Notes: a model not told the origin generated them from the sequence alone. A stretch of 64,000 nucleotides of DNA from Parafrankia irregularis (GCF_001536285.1 NZ_FAOZ01000010.1:62001-126000); one strand, 5' to 3'; counted from the stretch's first letter, positions 11,101-19,072 are shown. Translations and numbers: made by a program.

Positions 11101-12486
11101 GACACCGCCGACACCGCCGCCGCCCTGTTGGCACACACGCAAACGCACACCACCGAACCAGCGCCGGCGCCGGACGTCGGCCACGCCGCCGGCCCCGCGG
11201 GCTCCACGGGCGTGCTGCGTGCGGAGCCCTCCGGGCAGGGATGGACGTCGACCCTGCGGGTCTCGGTGGCCGCCATGCCCTACCTGCTTGACCATTCCAT
11301 GACCCCGCAGCCGCCCTCCTGGCCGGATCTGGAGGACAGCCGGCCGGTGGTGGCGGCGACGACCATCGTCCGGCTGATGGCGGACTACGCGGCGCAGGCG
11401 TCGGGGCGGATTCCGGTCGGCGTCTACGACGTGCGTTTCGACTCCTGGCTGCGCGCGGAGCCGCCGGTCGACGTCGCCGTCAGCGTGCGGCCCGAGGCGT
11501 CGGACCGGTTCCGGGTGACCTTCGCCGGCTACGCGAGCGGGCTGGTCCGGGTGGCCGACGCGTATTCCGACGTGCGGCCGCCGCGGTGGCCGGTGGACCA
11601 CGACACCGAGCAGGCGCCCACCATCACCGGTCGAGATCTGTACCGGACACGGATGATGTTCCACGGGCCGGCCTTCCAGGCCGTGACCACCTTTCTGGGG
11701 TACGGCCCCTCCCACGTGCGGGCGGTGCTGCGAGGCACCGGCACGCCGGGAGCGCTACTGGACGCCGCCGGCCAGTTGCTCGGCTACTGGATCAGGATGC
11801 GGGAGAAGGACCGGTTCGTCATGTTCCCGGTGCGGTTCGGGGCCATCGAGTTCCACGGCCCCGAACCGGCACGAGGGACCCCGGTCACCTGCCACGCCTG
11901 GGTCCGCGAGATCGACGGCTCCCAGGTCGATGCCCATATGCAGCTCGTCGACGGCAACCAGGTCTGGGCCGTGGTCCACGGCTGGGTGGACCGGCGGTTC
12001 GACCTGCCCGCGGAGCTGGACGAGGCCTTCCGCTGGCCGGAGCTGCACCCCGTTTCCCGGCAGGCTCCGGACGGCTCCGTCATCGCCACCGAGCGCTGGG
12101 CGGATCTCGCCGTCCGGGAGATGGTGCTGAGCCGGTACATCGGCGCGGCCGAGCGGCCGGAGTACGAGCTGACGCCACCGCGCCAACGCAGGGAATGGCT
12201 ACTGCGGCGGATCGCGGTGAAGGACGCAGTCCGCGGCGAGCTGTGGAAGGCCGGGCTCCGGGCGGTCTTCCCCGTCCAGATCCGGGTGACGGACCGCGTC
12301 GAGCCACCGGACCGGGACGCCCCCGCCGTGGTCACGGTGGCCGGAGTCCACGGCTATCCCCTGCCGCCCTTCGCCGTCTCGGTCACGAGCACTCCGGACG
12401 CGGCGAGGGCGATCGCCCAGCCGGCGGCCGCCGAAGAAGACCGGCGCAACGAGACGCATGCGATGTCAAGGAGAACCGAGGCGTGA
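8137..12486 (+). CDS. Second synthase subunit: KS-AT-dehydratase-like-PPTase-like
   Basis: Protein of 1449 residues working with the preceding synthase. After a Ser/Thr/Pro/Ala repeat tail (2-25) come KS (about 34-490; C240 in DAACASS, EAHGTGT and MIGHTMAAAG present), an AT-like domain (about 600-915; GHSIGEW nucleophile, GFHTP), and a double-hotdog dehydratase-like region (about 1040-1340). The latter has LLDHSMTPQPPSW as candidate catalytic His region and LLDAAGQLLGYW as the candidate Asp region. The normal Gly of HxxxGxxxxP is Pro here, so activity is uncertain. The C-terminal segment (about 1350-1449) contains WLLRRIAVKDAVR, which I recall from phosphopantetheinyl-transferase-like tails of related synthases. 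It has no ACP of its own. Its stop overlaps the next start (ATGA). Confidence 0.85.
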   Translation: MSTSSTSTSSTPTAATPTAATPPGASSDWRQPPIAVVGMAVLLPGAPDLDTYWRNLLAGADAITEVPPNRWDPALYDPRGATGRPSADRIYCRRGGFVDEFAHADPLRFGIPPHEVGSIEPDQLIALRVAAAAIDDAGGIERLGDLRQTGVVLGRGGYLSPGFVRLNHRVRTARHLVDTVSALLPDLDGDDLERIRAAFLEPLGPEVPEAAMGIVPNLAASRIANRLNLGGPAFTVDAACASSLVAVDSAVSALASGRCDTMLAGGVHHCHDITLWSVFTQLRALSRTQRSQPFDRNADGLLIGEGTGMVVLRRLADARRDGNRIYAVIRGTGVSSDGRGGGLVSPDPAGQAAAIERAWDAAGLDPRAADAVGLMEAHGTGTPTGDEAELATLAQVFGGPVDGDPDETRPAALGSVKAMIGHTMAAAGIAGLVKAVLALHHRVLLPAVNCAEPHPALTTTRFRLLSAPVPWESAGVRRAGVNAFGFGGTNAHVVLEESPVAAPPAPDPAPGTSPRARASLLSAVAEPEVVLRLAAATPDELAVMLEVEDETLRRDAVGTPAFTGVGARLGLVNPTPRRLAAARHAVGGMRLGTWQAWRGRGEVWASAEPLSEGPNAGRTAFVFPGLEPEFSPQIHDVADRFGFSLPPDLSAAALGTHGTSVLLVSRVLDRVLRRMRIEPDALAGHSIGEWSAMFAAGMFDESEADASVFAADPYDGDVPQVDYASLACSSDDARKFIADFPDVVLSHDNAPLSTVVCGPPAAIERLADRLRRKNVVVQIMPFRSGFHTPMLRPYLPALQARTDRLRIRQAARVELWSATTGAPYPADLTAVRELFIRHLVEPVLFRQTIEAMYAAGVRVFIQVGPGRLGGLIDGVLEDRRHLTIPANSAHRDGIGQLRRVAVALWVEHGNPDFAVLDGPAGASVPGGRTAQVRLALGAEVAAVDPTRLPRVGPPTAGLGQPATAMAGHPLAAWADRDPMARQILDLITDTADTAAALLAHTQTHTTEPAPAPDVGHAAGPAGSTGVLRAEPSGQGWTSTLRVSVAAMPYLLDHSMTPQPPSWPDLEDSRPVVAATTIVRLMADYAAQASGRIPVGVYDVRFDSWLRAEPPVDVAVSVRPEASDRFRVTFAGYASGLVRVADAYSDVRPPRWPVDHDTEQAPTITGRDLYRTRMMFHGPAFQAVTTFLGYGPSHVRAVLRGTGTPGALLDAAGQLLGYWIRMREKDRFVMFPVRFGAIEFHGPEPARGTPVTCHAWVREIDGSQVDAHMQLVDGNQVWAVVHGWVDRRFDLPAELDEAFRWPELHPVSRQAPDGSVIATERWADLAVREMVLSRYIGAAERPEYELTPPRQRREWLLRRIAVKDAVRGELWKAGLRAVFPVQIRVTDRVEPPDRDAPAVVTVAGVHGYPLPPFAVSVTSTPDAARAIAQPAAAEEDRRNETHAMSRRTEA

Positions 12487-12791
12487 TGACAAGGAACAGT
12501 CCTGTCAGCCAGGTGCTGACCGAAATCAATGACATGATCAACAAAATCATTCGCAAATACGGATCACCTCCCACCCAGGTCACCATGGAAACGTACTTCC
12601 ACAGCGATCTCGAACTGGAGAGCATCGACCTGGTGACGCTTGGCGGCCTGCTGGCCGAACGTTACGGCGACCATGTCAGCATGGCCGAGTTCCTCGCCGA
12701 GAAGGAACTCGGTGAGGTCATCGCCCTGCGCGTCGGCGAGCTGGTCGACTACGTCACCACCCAGATCAGCACTTCCGCGACCGCGGGTTGA
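12486..12791 (+). CDS. Free-standing acyl carrier protein
   Basis: Protein of 101 residues with the helix-II phosphopantetheine attachment motif DLELESIDLV, the serine being the likely modified residue. It starts at the ATG inside the ATGA overlap with the synthase stop, so it is translationally coupled. It probably carries the chain for the second synthase, which lacks an ACP, or for release and transfer to the hydrolase and glycosyltransferase downstream. The short N-terminal extension (about 30 residues) before the motif is normal for carrier proteins. Confidence 0.9.
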   Translation: MTRNSPVSQVLTEINDMINKIIRKYGSPPTQVTMETYFHSDLELESIDLVTLGGLLAERYGDHVSMAEFLAEKELGEVIALRVGELVDYVTTQISTSATAG

Positions 12792-12792
12792 G

Positions 12793-13605
12793 ATGCCGAC
12801 GATTCACGTCAACGGCGGCGATATTCACTACCTGCACGCGCCGGGGCGCGGTGACGGCCCGGCGCCGACGCTGGTCTGCGTGCACGGGCTGGGAACCGAC
12901 AGCCTGGCAAGTTTCTACCTGACCCTGGCGGCGCCCCTGACCGCCGCCGGCATCAACATGATCTTTTACGATCTGCGTGGCCATGGCAACAGCGAACGGC
13001 CCGCGAGCGGGTACCGCGTGCACGACTTCGTCGCCGACCTCGACGGGCTTCTCACCGCGCTCGACGTGCCGTCCCCGGTGCACCTGGTCGGCAACAGCTT
13101 CGGCGGCACGATCGCCTTCGCGTTCGCCGCGGCACACCCCGACAGGACAGCCAGCATCGTGTCGATCGAGTCGGAACCGCCCACCACGGCCTGGGCTGAC
13201 CGGGTCGGCCAGGTCCTGGAGAACACCAGGCAGGAGCTTGCCCGCGAGGAGACCTACCAGCTGATCTCGGCGACCTTCGGTGATCACCATGCCCGGCTGT
13301 CACGGCAGGCCTTCCGGCGCCTGCAGGAAACGACGATGGCCGAGGAGATTCCGGCCGGCCCCTTCCTGGACCTGGTGGACCTGGGCCGGATCAGGGTGCC
13401 GGTCCTGAGCATCATCGGCAGCGACGGTTTCCAGTCCGAGGACCCGTTCCTGCTGGAAGGCCTGCTGCCGAACTGCCGCACGGTCGTCCTGCAGGACCAG
13501 GATCACTCCGTGCTCGTCGAGGCGCACCGGCGGGTGCGTGATCTGCTCCTCGACTGGATCTTCTCCCAGAACTCGGTCGCCGCCGGGCCCGGTGGTCGGA
13601 CGTGA
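12793..13605 (+). CDS. Alpha/beta-hydrolase, probable releasing thioesterase
   Basis: Protein of 270 residues with the alpha/beta-hydrolase core. It has an HGLG oxyanion loop, the nucleophile elbow GNSFGG, an acidic candidate in IIGSDGF and a C-terminal His in DQDHSVLVEAH. The ATG at 12793, one base after the carrier-protein stop, starts MPTIHVNGG, the usual first strand of the fold. Its place between carrier protein and glycosyltransferase suggests it hydrolyses or transfers the finished acyl chain; the synthases contain no thioesterase domain. An ester hydrolase or simple editing enzyme cannot be excluded. Its stop overlaps the GTG of the next gene. Confidence 0.85.
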   Translation: MPTIHVNGGDIHYLHAPGRGDGPAPTLVCVHGLGTDSLASFYLTLAAPLTAAGINMIFYDLRGHGNSERPASGYRVHDFVADLDGLLTALDVPSPVHLVGNSFGGTIAFAFAAAHPDRTASIVSIESEPPTTAWADRVGQVLENTRQELAREETYQLISATFGDHHARLSRQAFRRLQETTMAEEIPAGPFLDLVDLGRIRVPVLSIIGSDGFQSEDPFLLEGLLPNCRTVVLQDQDHSVLVEAHRRVRDLLLDWIFSQNSVAAGPGGRT

Positions 13606-14810
13606 GTACCTTCCTGTTGGTCGTTCCACCCCTCACAGGTCACATCACCCCGCTGGTGGCGGTGGCCGAGCAACTGGGTCTTCTCGGGCACCGGGTCGTC
13701 TGGTCCGGCGACCCGGCACCGATCAGAGAGCTGGCCGGCCCGGCCGCGGTGGTACACCCCGCCCTCGCAGGCAACGTCGGCGCCGTCAGCCGCGGCGCCG
13801 ACCTGCGGGGATACGCCGCCGTGCAGGCGCTCTGGGAGGACTACCTCATCCCGCTGGCCGCCGCCACCCACGAGTCAGTGGCCGAAGCGGCCAAACGGTT
13901 CGACGCCGACCTCGTCGTCGCCGACATGCAGGCACTGGCCGGCCCGCTCGCCGCGGCCCGCCTGGGGATCCCGTGGGCCACCTCGGCCTCCACCTCGGGC
14001 TCGTTGGGAGATATGTTCGCCGCCACGCCCAGGATCCGGCAGTGGCTCGACGGGCTGTTCACGGATCTGATCGCACGGCTGCCCGAAGACGCGGCCACCA
14101 CGCTGACCCCCGCGACCCTGGAACGTTCCCCGCATCTGGTTCTCGCCTTCACCACCGCGGCTCTCGCCGGCACGGTCCAGATCGCGGGGCCACCGCCCGC
14201 CTGGATCGGCCCCGCGCTGCGCAGGCAGGGCCCGCCGCAGGACGACCCGAAGCCAGCCAGCCCCTTTCCCTGGGCACGGCTCGACGCCCGGCGGCCGTTG
14301 ATCATCGTCAGCCTGGGCACGGTCAACAACAGCGTCGGCGGCCCCTTCCTACGGGCCTGCGCGCAGGCCCTGGGCCAGCTCGGCGACCGCGTCCAGGGCG
14401 TGTTGGCCGACCCGCTCGGCGCGGTCGACGCCGTCCCCGACAACGTCCTCACCTGGGGGCACATACCCATGCTGGCTTTGCTGCCGCGCGCGGCGGCGGT
14501 CGTCTGCCACGCGGGTCACAACACCGTGTGTGAGGCGCTCACACACGATCTGCCGCTGGTCGTCGCGCCGATACGGGACGACCAGCCGGTCGTCGCCCAG
14601 CAGGTGGTCGACGCGGGCGCCGGCATCCGGCTGCGTTTCGCCAGGGCGACCCCGGGCCTGATCGCGGACGCCATCGTCGCCGTCCTGCGCGAGCCTGGCT
14701 ACGGGCTCGCGGCACGGCGGATCGGTGCCTCGTTCCGGCGCGCCGGCGGAGCCGTGGCCGCCGCGAATCTGCTGGTGCGCCTCGTCGACGCAGGCACCCC
14801 GGTCCGATGA
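13602..14810 (+). CDS. GT1-family glycosyltransferase (MGT/UGT type)
   Basis: Protein of 402 residues of GT-B fold. The N-terminal half begins FLLVVPPLTGHITPL, the acceptor-side helix-capping motif of the MGT/UGT group. The C-terminal half carries the nucleotide-sugar signature CHAGHNTVCEAL followed by PLVVAPIRDDQP. It would transfer a sugar from an NDP donor to a lipid or polyketide hydroxyl. The GTG start sits in a GTGA overlap with the hydrolase stop and its own TGA overlaps the next ATG, so it is embedded in the operon. This makes glycosylation part of the same pathway. Sugar and acceptor are unknown. Confidence 0.92.
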   Translation: MSTFLLVVPPLTGHITPLVAVAEQLGLLGHRVVWSGDPAPIRELAGPAAVVHPALAGNVGAVSRGADLRGYAAVQALWEDYLIPLAAATHESVAEAAKRFDADLVVADMQALAGPLAAARLGIPWATSASTSGSLGDMFAATPRIRQWLDGLFTDLIARLPEDAATTLTPATLERSPHLVLAFTTAALAGTVQIAGPPPAWIGPALRRQGPPQDDPKPASPFPWARLDARRPLIIVSLGTVNNSVGGPFLRACAQALGQLGDRVQGVLADPLGAVDAVPDNVLTWGHIPMLALLPRAAAVVCHAGHNTVCEALTHDLPLVVAPIRDDQPVVAQQVVDAGAGIRLRFARATPGLIADAIVAVLREPGYGLAARRIGASFRRAGGAVAAANLLVRLVDAGTPVR

Positions 14811-16576
14811 ACGCCCAGGCGCACGACCTTCACCTGCCGCGGCATCGCCCACACAGCCCGCTGCGGCTGGCCCTCGGCTACACGACCGGCTTCCGGCTTC
14901 GGCTGGCGCTCGGCAGCGTCCTCACCCTGGCGGGAACAGCGTTCTCCCTGGCCCAGCCGCTCATCGCGCAGCGCATCCTGGATCGACTCGCTCGCGACCA
15001 GCCGATCGTCACCCTGCTGGCGCTGCTCGCCGGGGCGGTCGCCCTCGGGACCGTCATCGCCGCGCTGGGCTACTTCGTCGTCGAGTCGGTCGGCGAATCC
15101 GTGGTGCGAACCGTCCGGCGGCTGCTGGCGCAGCGCATCCTCCGGCTCAGGACACCGGTGTTCGACGACGTCGAGGCGGGGGATCTCATCTCCCGCCTGG
15201 TCGCGGACACAACCCTGCTGCGCCAGGTCACCACCCAGGCGATGGTGACGTCGATCACCGCGACGATCGGCCTGCTGGGCTCGCTGGTGATCATGGGTCT
15301 GATCGACTACATGCTCCTGGCAGTCACCCTGACGGCCGTCGTGACCATGAGCGTCGTGGTGCGCTGGTCCGCCGTCAGGATCGGGCGCGCGTCGGGGAAG
15401 GCCCAGGAGGCCGTCGGCTTCATGGCGACCCTCCTGGACCGCGACCTCGGAGCCTTCAGGACGGTCAAGGCCGCCGGAGCCGAGCAGAACGAGATCGACC
15501 TGCTGACCGCCGCAGCCGACACCGCATGGCGGCGCGGCCTGCGGGTGGCGGGATGGCAGGCCGCCAGCGGGGCGTCCACGAGCCTCATCCTGCAGACGTC
15601 GTTCCTCGCCGTCCTGGGAGTGGGCGGCGCCCGGGTGACCTCCGGAAAGCTGACCCTCGCGGACCTGATCGCCTACCTGCTCTACATGTTCTTCCTGACC
15701 CAGCCGGTCATGGCCCTGGCGGGCGCCTGGGGCCAGCTCAAGGTCGGCAGCGCCGCCATCGCGCGCGTCCAGGCCGTCCTGGCCCTCGCTGTCGAACCCG
15801 CGGGGACGGAATCCTCGGCGCCCGGCCCCGACCGAAGCCGTGCGAGCGTGTTCTTCGAGAATGTCGTGTTCACCTACCGGCCCGGACTGCCGACCGTGCA
15901 TCGCGGCGTCACGTTCGCTGTTCCCGCGGGAAGAATGACCGCCGTGGTCGGCCCGTCCGGAGCCGGGAAAACCAGCCTCTTCGCACTCCTCGAACGCTTC
16001 TACGAAATACGGTCAGGTCGCATACTGGTCGACGGGCTGGATATTCGGGAATGGCCGCTCGCGGACCTGCGGCGGGCGATCGGCTATGTGGAACAGGAAA
16101 GCCCGGTACTCGCGGGGACGCTGCGGGAGAACCTCACCCTGGGGCTCGCCGGCATCAGTGACGGGCAGCTGTGGGAGATCGTCCACCTCGCGCAGCTCGG
16201 CGACGTCGTCCAGGCGCTTCCCGGCGGCCTGGACGGCTGGATCGGCTACCGCGGCGGCAGCCTCTCCGGCGGTCAACGGCAGCGGATCGCGATCGGCCGG
16301 GCGCTGCTGCGTCGCCCCCGGCTGCTGCTGCTGGACGAGGCGACCTCGGCCCTGGACGCGACCAACGAGGCGGCGCTGCGTGCCACCATCGCCGCCGCCT
16401 CGGAGGTGACGACAGTGATGGTCATAGCCCACCGGCTGTCAACGGTCGTCGAGGCCGGCCAGATCCTCGTCATGGAATCCGGAAGGGTGCGCGCCTGCGG
16501 CACCCATCGGGAACTGCTCGACTTCGATCCGGTCTACCAGGAGCTCGCGAGAACGCAGCTGCTCATCCCAACCTGA
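14807..16576 (+). CDS. ABC half-transporter (type IV exporter, MsbA-like)
   Basis: Fused membrane and ATPase protein of 589 residues, expected to homodimerise in the cytoplasmic membrane. Residues about 25-325 hold six hydrophobic spans. The nucleotide-binding domain has Walker A GPSGAGKTS (about 381-389), signature LSGGQRQRI (about 486), Walker B LLLLDEATSALD (about 507-518) and the H-loop AHRLST. Translation is coupled to the glycosyltransferase by an ATGA overlap, which argues that it exports the glycosylated product or its lipid precursor. A role in self-resistance is the alternative. Family assignment is firm. Confidence 0.93.
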   Translation: MNAQAHDLHLPRHRPHSPLRLALGYTTGFRLRLALGSVLTLAGTAFSLAQPLIAQRILDRLARDQPIVTLLALLAGAVALGTVIAALGYFVVESVGESVVRTVRRLLAQRILRLRTPVFDDVEAGDLISRLVADTTLLRQVTTQAMVTSITATIGLLGSLVIMGLIDYMLLAVTLTAVVTMSVVVRWSAVRIGRASGKAQEAVGFMATLLDRDLGAFRTVKAAGAEQNEIDLLTAAADTAWRRGLRVAGWQAASGASTSLILQTSFLAVLGVGGARVTSGKLTLADLIAYLLYMFFLTQPVMALAGAWGQLKVGSAAIARVQAVLALAVEPAGTESSAPGPDRSRASVFFENVVFTYRPGLPTVHRGVTFAVPAGRMTAVVGPSGAGKTSLFALLERFYEIRSGRILVDGLDIREWPLADLRRAIGYVEQESPVLAGTLRENLTLGLAGISDGQLWEIVHLAQLGDVVQALPGGLDGWIGYRGGSLSGGQRQRIAIGRALLRRPRLLLLDEATSALDATNEAALRATIAAASEVTTVMVIAHRLSTVVEAGQILVMESGRVRACGTHRELLDFDPVYQELARTQLLIPT

Positions 16577-16598
16577 ATGAATCCGATGGGAAGGTGCC

Positions 16599-17207
16599 GT
16601 GACCAGCATCGACGATGCCGAGCCCACCACGCGTGACCGTCTGCTCGACGCCGCCGAACGGCTACTGCTCGAGGAGGGCTACGCGGCTGTCACCTCACGG
16701 CGGGTCGGCGCCCACGCCGGGCTGACCCCGCCGCTGGTGCACTACTACTTCCGCACCATGGACGACCTGTTCCTGGCGATGTTCCGCCGCCGCGCGGACC
16801 CCGGCCTCGAGCTGCTCGGTGAACTGGTCCGCTCCCGCCCGACGGTGCGCGAGCTGTGGGACCTGCACGAGGTGGGCATCATCACGAGCACTCGCTTCAA
16901 CCTGGAGTTCATGGCCCTGGCCAACCACCGCAAGGCGATCCGCGCGGCAATCGTCGAGTACTACCAGCGATATCGCCAGCTTCAGCTCGACGCCTTCACC
17001 GCGGCGCTGGCCGATCTGCGCGTCCCGCCAGACCTCTGCCCGCCACCGGTGGCGCACCTGGTGATGCTCGGCGTCACCCAGCTGATCGCCATCGACGCGG
17101 AGCTCGGCGTGGGATCGGATTACGAAAGTGCGCTCGACTTCCTCAACGAGCACACCGACGGTCTCGCCCGGGGACATGTTCCCGGCCGGGTTCCTTCAGC
17201 TCGCTAG
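16599..17207 (+). CDS. TetR/AcrR-family transcriptional regulator
   Basis: Protein of 202 residues. The N-terminal HTH (TRDRLLDAAERLLLEEGYAAV through VHYYFRTMDDLF) is typical, and the remaining alpha-helical domain would bind a ligand. The GTG at 16599 is preceded by GGAAGG. It follows the transporter by 22 bp, so it is probably the last gene of the operon and may autoregulate it. The TGATCGAC-type site was not found, but an 8-bp-arm palindrome at 18329-18346 upstream of the neighbouring phospholipase gene is the kind of site this family binds. Its stop overlaps the convergent phospholipase stop. Confidence 0.92.
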   Translation: MTSIDDAEPTTRDRLLDAAERLLLEEGYAAVTSRRVGAHAGLTPPLVHYYFRTMDDLFLAMFRRRADPGLELLGELVRSRPTVRELWDLHEVGIITSTRFNLEFMALANHRKAIRAAIVEYYQRYRQLQLDAFTAALADLRVPPDLCPPPVAHLVMLGVTQLIAIDAELGVGSDYESALDFLNEHTDGLARGHVPGRVPSAR

Positions 17208-18256
17208 CCGAAGGCGCGGACGGCGTCGTACATCAGCTGGGCGGCGCGCTGGCAGGTGACCTTCACCCCGAACCAGATCACCTGCGGTTCGCCGGCCGAC
17301 CCGCAGGTCGCGCGCAGGTCGGTGAGGAACTGGTTGTCGATCGCGAGCCTGCGCTGCTGGGTGGGGTCGACCTTCGGGCCGTTCAGGAAGTTGCGGTAGC
17401 CGAAGTCGTGGCGCAGGCACGGGCCGGCGAACAGGGCGTCCACCTCGGGCGGGGTCGGGCCGCTGCACCCGTCGGTCGTCCACACCAGCTCACCGCCGGC
17501 CGGGCCGGCCGCCCGGGCGTCGCGCACGACGACGAAGTCCGCCAGCGGGAGCCCGTACACGCTGGGCACGTCGACCGCGGGCACCTCCCCGCCGGGCTCC
17601 TCATGGGTGTCGGTGTCCTCCCCCGTGACGTACACGGCGCCGCCCTGGAAGTAGCTGACGCTGTCCGCCCCGACAGCCGGGCGGGGGTCCAGCAGCGGGT
17701 AGCCGAGCGGGCCGTCCGCGCCGCCGCCGTCCGCCCAGGCGTCGGCAGCGGGCTCGGTGACGACGTGGGTGCCGGTCGACGGGCTGGTGGCGATCGTGCC
17801 GTTCTCGAACCGCTGGGTCGTGCCGGCGCCGGCTCGCGTCGCGTCGTCGACGGGACGTCCCAGCGCGCCGGTGGTGCCACCGAGCTGGGCGTAGCGGGTG
17901 TAGATCTGGCCGCAGACGTCGAAGTCGCCCACCTGGTGGCAGGTGTCACCGCCCGCCGCAGGCGTCGCGGGCCGCGTTGTCGGATCGGCCGACCGGTCGG
18001 CGTCCGGTTCCGCGGAACCGCCCGGATCCGCGGAGTCGATCACATCCGCGTCGACCGTTGTCCGGGTCGGGGCCGGCGGGCTCGTCGGCTCCGCTCCCGC
18101 CGGGGTCATCGACGGCGACGGCTCGCCGGCCTGCAGACCAGCGGCACCGGGCTGGCAGCCGGCCGTCAGCAGGACGAGCGCCAGCGTGGTGGCCGCGGCT
18201 GCCGCGGCACGGCGCGACAGCCGGCCGCGCGTGGCGGGGCCTCGGCGGTCCGACAT
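17204..18256 (-). CDS. Secreted lipoprotein phospholipase A2 with LGFP-like repeats
   Basis: Protein of 350 residues. The start at 18256 gives a textbook lipoprotein signal peptide ending LLTAGC; a GAGGAAG ribosome site lies upstream. A Pro/Thr/Asp-rich linker leads to LGFP-type repeats (about 115-195; LGGTTGALGRP, GGGADGPLGYP), which are known in actinobacterial cell-wall proteins. The C-terminal third is a prokaryotic phospholipase A2 domain with the calcium/catalytic motif CLRHDFGYRN containing the H283-D284 dyad, and conserved cysteines. It would release fatty acids from phospholipid outside the membrane. Convergent with the TetR gene (4-bp overlap). The family call is strong; the natural substrate is unknown. 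Confidence 0.88.
   Translation of the reverse strand: MSDRRGPATRGRLSRRAAAAAATTLALVLLTAGCQPGAAGLQAGEPSPSMTPAGAEPTSPPAPTRTTVDADVIDSADPGGSAEPDADRSADPTTRPATPAAGGDTCHQVGDFDVCGQIYTRYAQLGGTTGALGRPVDDATRAGAGTTQRFENGTIATSPSTGTHVVTEPAADAWADGGGADGPLGYPLLDPRPAVGADSVSYFQGGAVYVTGEDTDTHEEPGGEVPAVDVPSVYGLPLADFVVVRDARAAGPAGGELVWTTDGCSGPTPPEVDALFAGPCLRHDFGYRNFLNGPKVDPTQQRRLAIDNQFLTDLRATCGSAGEPQVIWFGVKVTCQRAAQLMYDAVRAFG
18005..18020. repeat. 16-bp perfect palindrome, dispersed copy
   Basis: CGGTTCCGCGGAACCG is identical on both strands and lies inside the phospholipase gene's low-complexity linker. The same 16-mer recurs twice at 57823-57838 and 57852-57867, so it may be a genome-wide short palindromic element. 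Confidence 0.7.
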
Positions 18257-18328
18257 GGTCTGCTTCCTCTCGACCAGTCGAACACTAGGTCCCGAACGGC
18301 CCGAGGTGACCCGTTTTCTCCTGTGCAA

Positions 18329-18346
18329 TGACCGACAGGTCGGTCA
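18329..18346. promoter_or_regulatory. TetR-type operator candidate in the phospholipase/Mop intergenic region
   Basis: TGACCGAC-AG-GTCGGTCA is a perfect inverted repeat with 8-bp arms and a 2-bp spacer, the geometry of TetR-family operators. It lies 73-90 bp upstream of the phospholipase start (- strand), in the 366-bp divergent gap 18257-18622 that also precedes the Mop gene. Apart from this and a short GC-rich imperfect inverted repeat just downstream (about 18351-18378), I see nothing else in the gap. The nearest regulator gene is the TetR at 16599. Confidence 0.6.
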
Positions 18347-18622
18347 CCGACCGCTTCCGCGGCGCCGCGGCGCGCGGCCTGCGCCACCGAGGGCAGCCGG
18401 GGGCGGCCAGGCCGCCCATCCCACGATGATCGTTCCTGTGAAAGTCCATGTTCTTGGATGCGTAGGGCAACACCCCCGCCACTCCGCAGGCACGGGGATG
18501 CGGGCGGAAACAGGTCCGCGCTTTCGGAACCGACAGCGTGCCGTCGATATGCGCAGGTGGCGTCCGCTCAGGTAAGGAGGGGGGAGAGCAGACAGGCAGA
18601 GCCCAGTACACCAGGGGGATCG

Positions 18623-19045
18623 ATGAGCCTCAGCATTCGTAACCGGCTGACCGGAACGGTCGCTGAAATTACCGATGGCGCAGTAATGAGCACAGTACGG
18701 ATCACCCTTTCCGGCGGGCAGACCGTGACAGCGGCGATTACTCTCGACGCGGTCAAGGATCTCGGTGTGTCCGCGGGTTCCGCGGTCGAGGTGCTGTTCA
18801 AGTCGACCGAGGTGGCGCTGGCCACCGGCAGCGTGGACGGGCTGAGCATCCGCAACCAGCTGCCCGGCACGGTGTCCGGCCTGGAGACCGGCGGCGCCAT
18901 GGCCGTCGCGCACATCGCCCTCGAGAACGGCGGCGAGCTCACCTCGGCGATCACCGTGGACGCCGCGACCGCCCTCGGCCTCGCCCAGGGTTCCGCCGTG
19001 ACGGCGCTGATCAAGTCGACCGAGGTGTCGCTCTCGGCGGTCTGA
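18623..19045 (+). CDS. Tandem Mop/TOBE molybdate-binding protein (molbindin)
   Basis: Small cytosolic protein of 140 residues made of two similar Mop domains (about 1-68 and 72-140). Each begins SIRN-x-L-x-GTV and ends with a KSTEV strand. Such di-Mop proteins assemble and bind molybdate or tungstate for storage or buffering. The ATG at 18623, after AGGGGG, starts exactly at the first domain; longer upstream reading would add an unrelated Arg-rich tail. No molybdate transporter or molybdopterin gene is beside it, so it stands alone. Convergent with the PucR gene, 27 bp away. Confidence 0.9.
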   Translation: MSLSIRNRLTGTVAEITDGAVMSTVRITLSGGQTVTAAITLDAVKDLGVSAGSAVEVLFKSTEVALATGSVDGLSIRNQLPGTVSGLETGGAMAVAHIALENGGELTSAITVDAATALGLAQGSAVTALIKSTEVSLSAV

Positions 19046-19072
19046 TCCGGCCCGGCGCGATGATGTGGGCGC

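Noticed and set aside
1015-12486. Enediyne or modular macrolide PKS
   Set aside because: No enediyne-type domain order or accessory genes, only one KS per protein, and PUFA-style ACP and KR with a flavin barrel.
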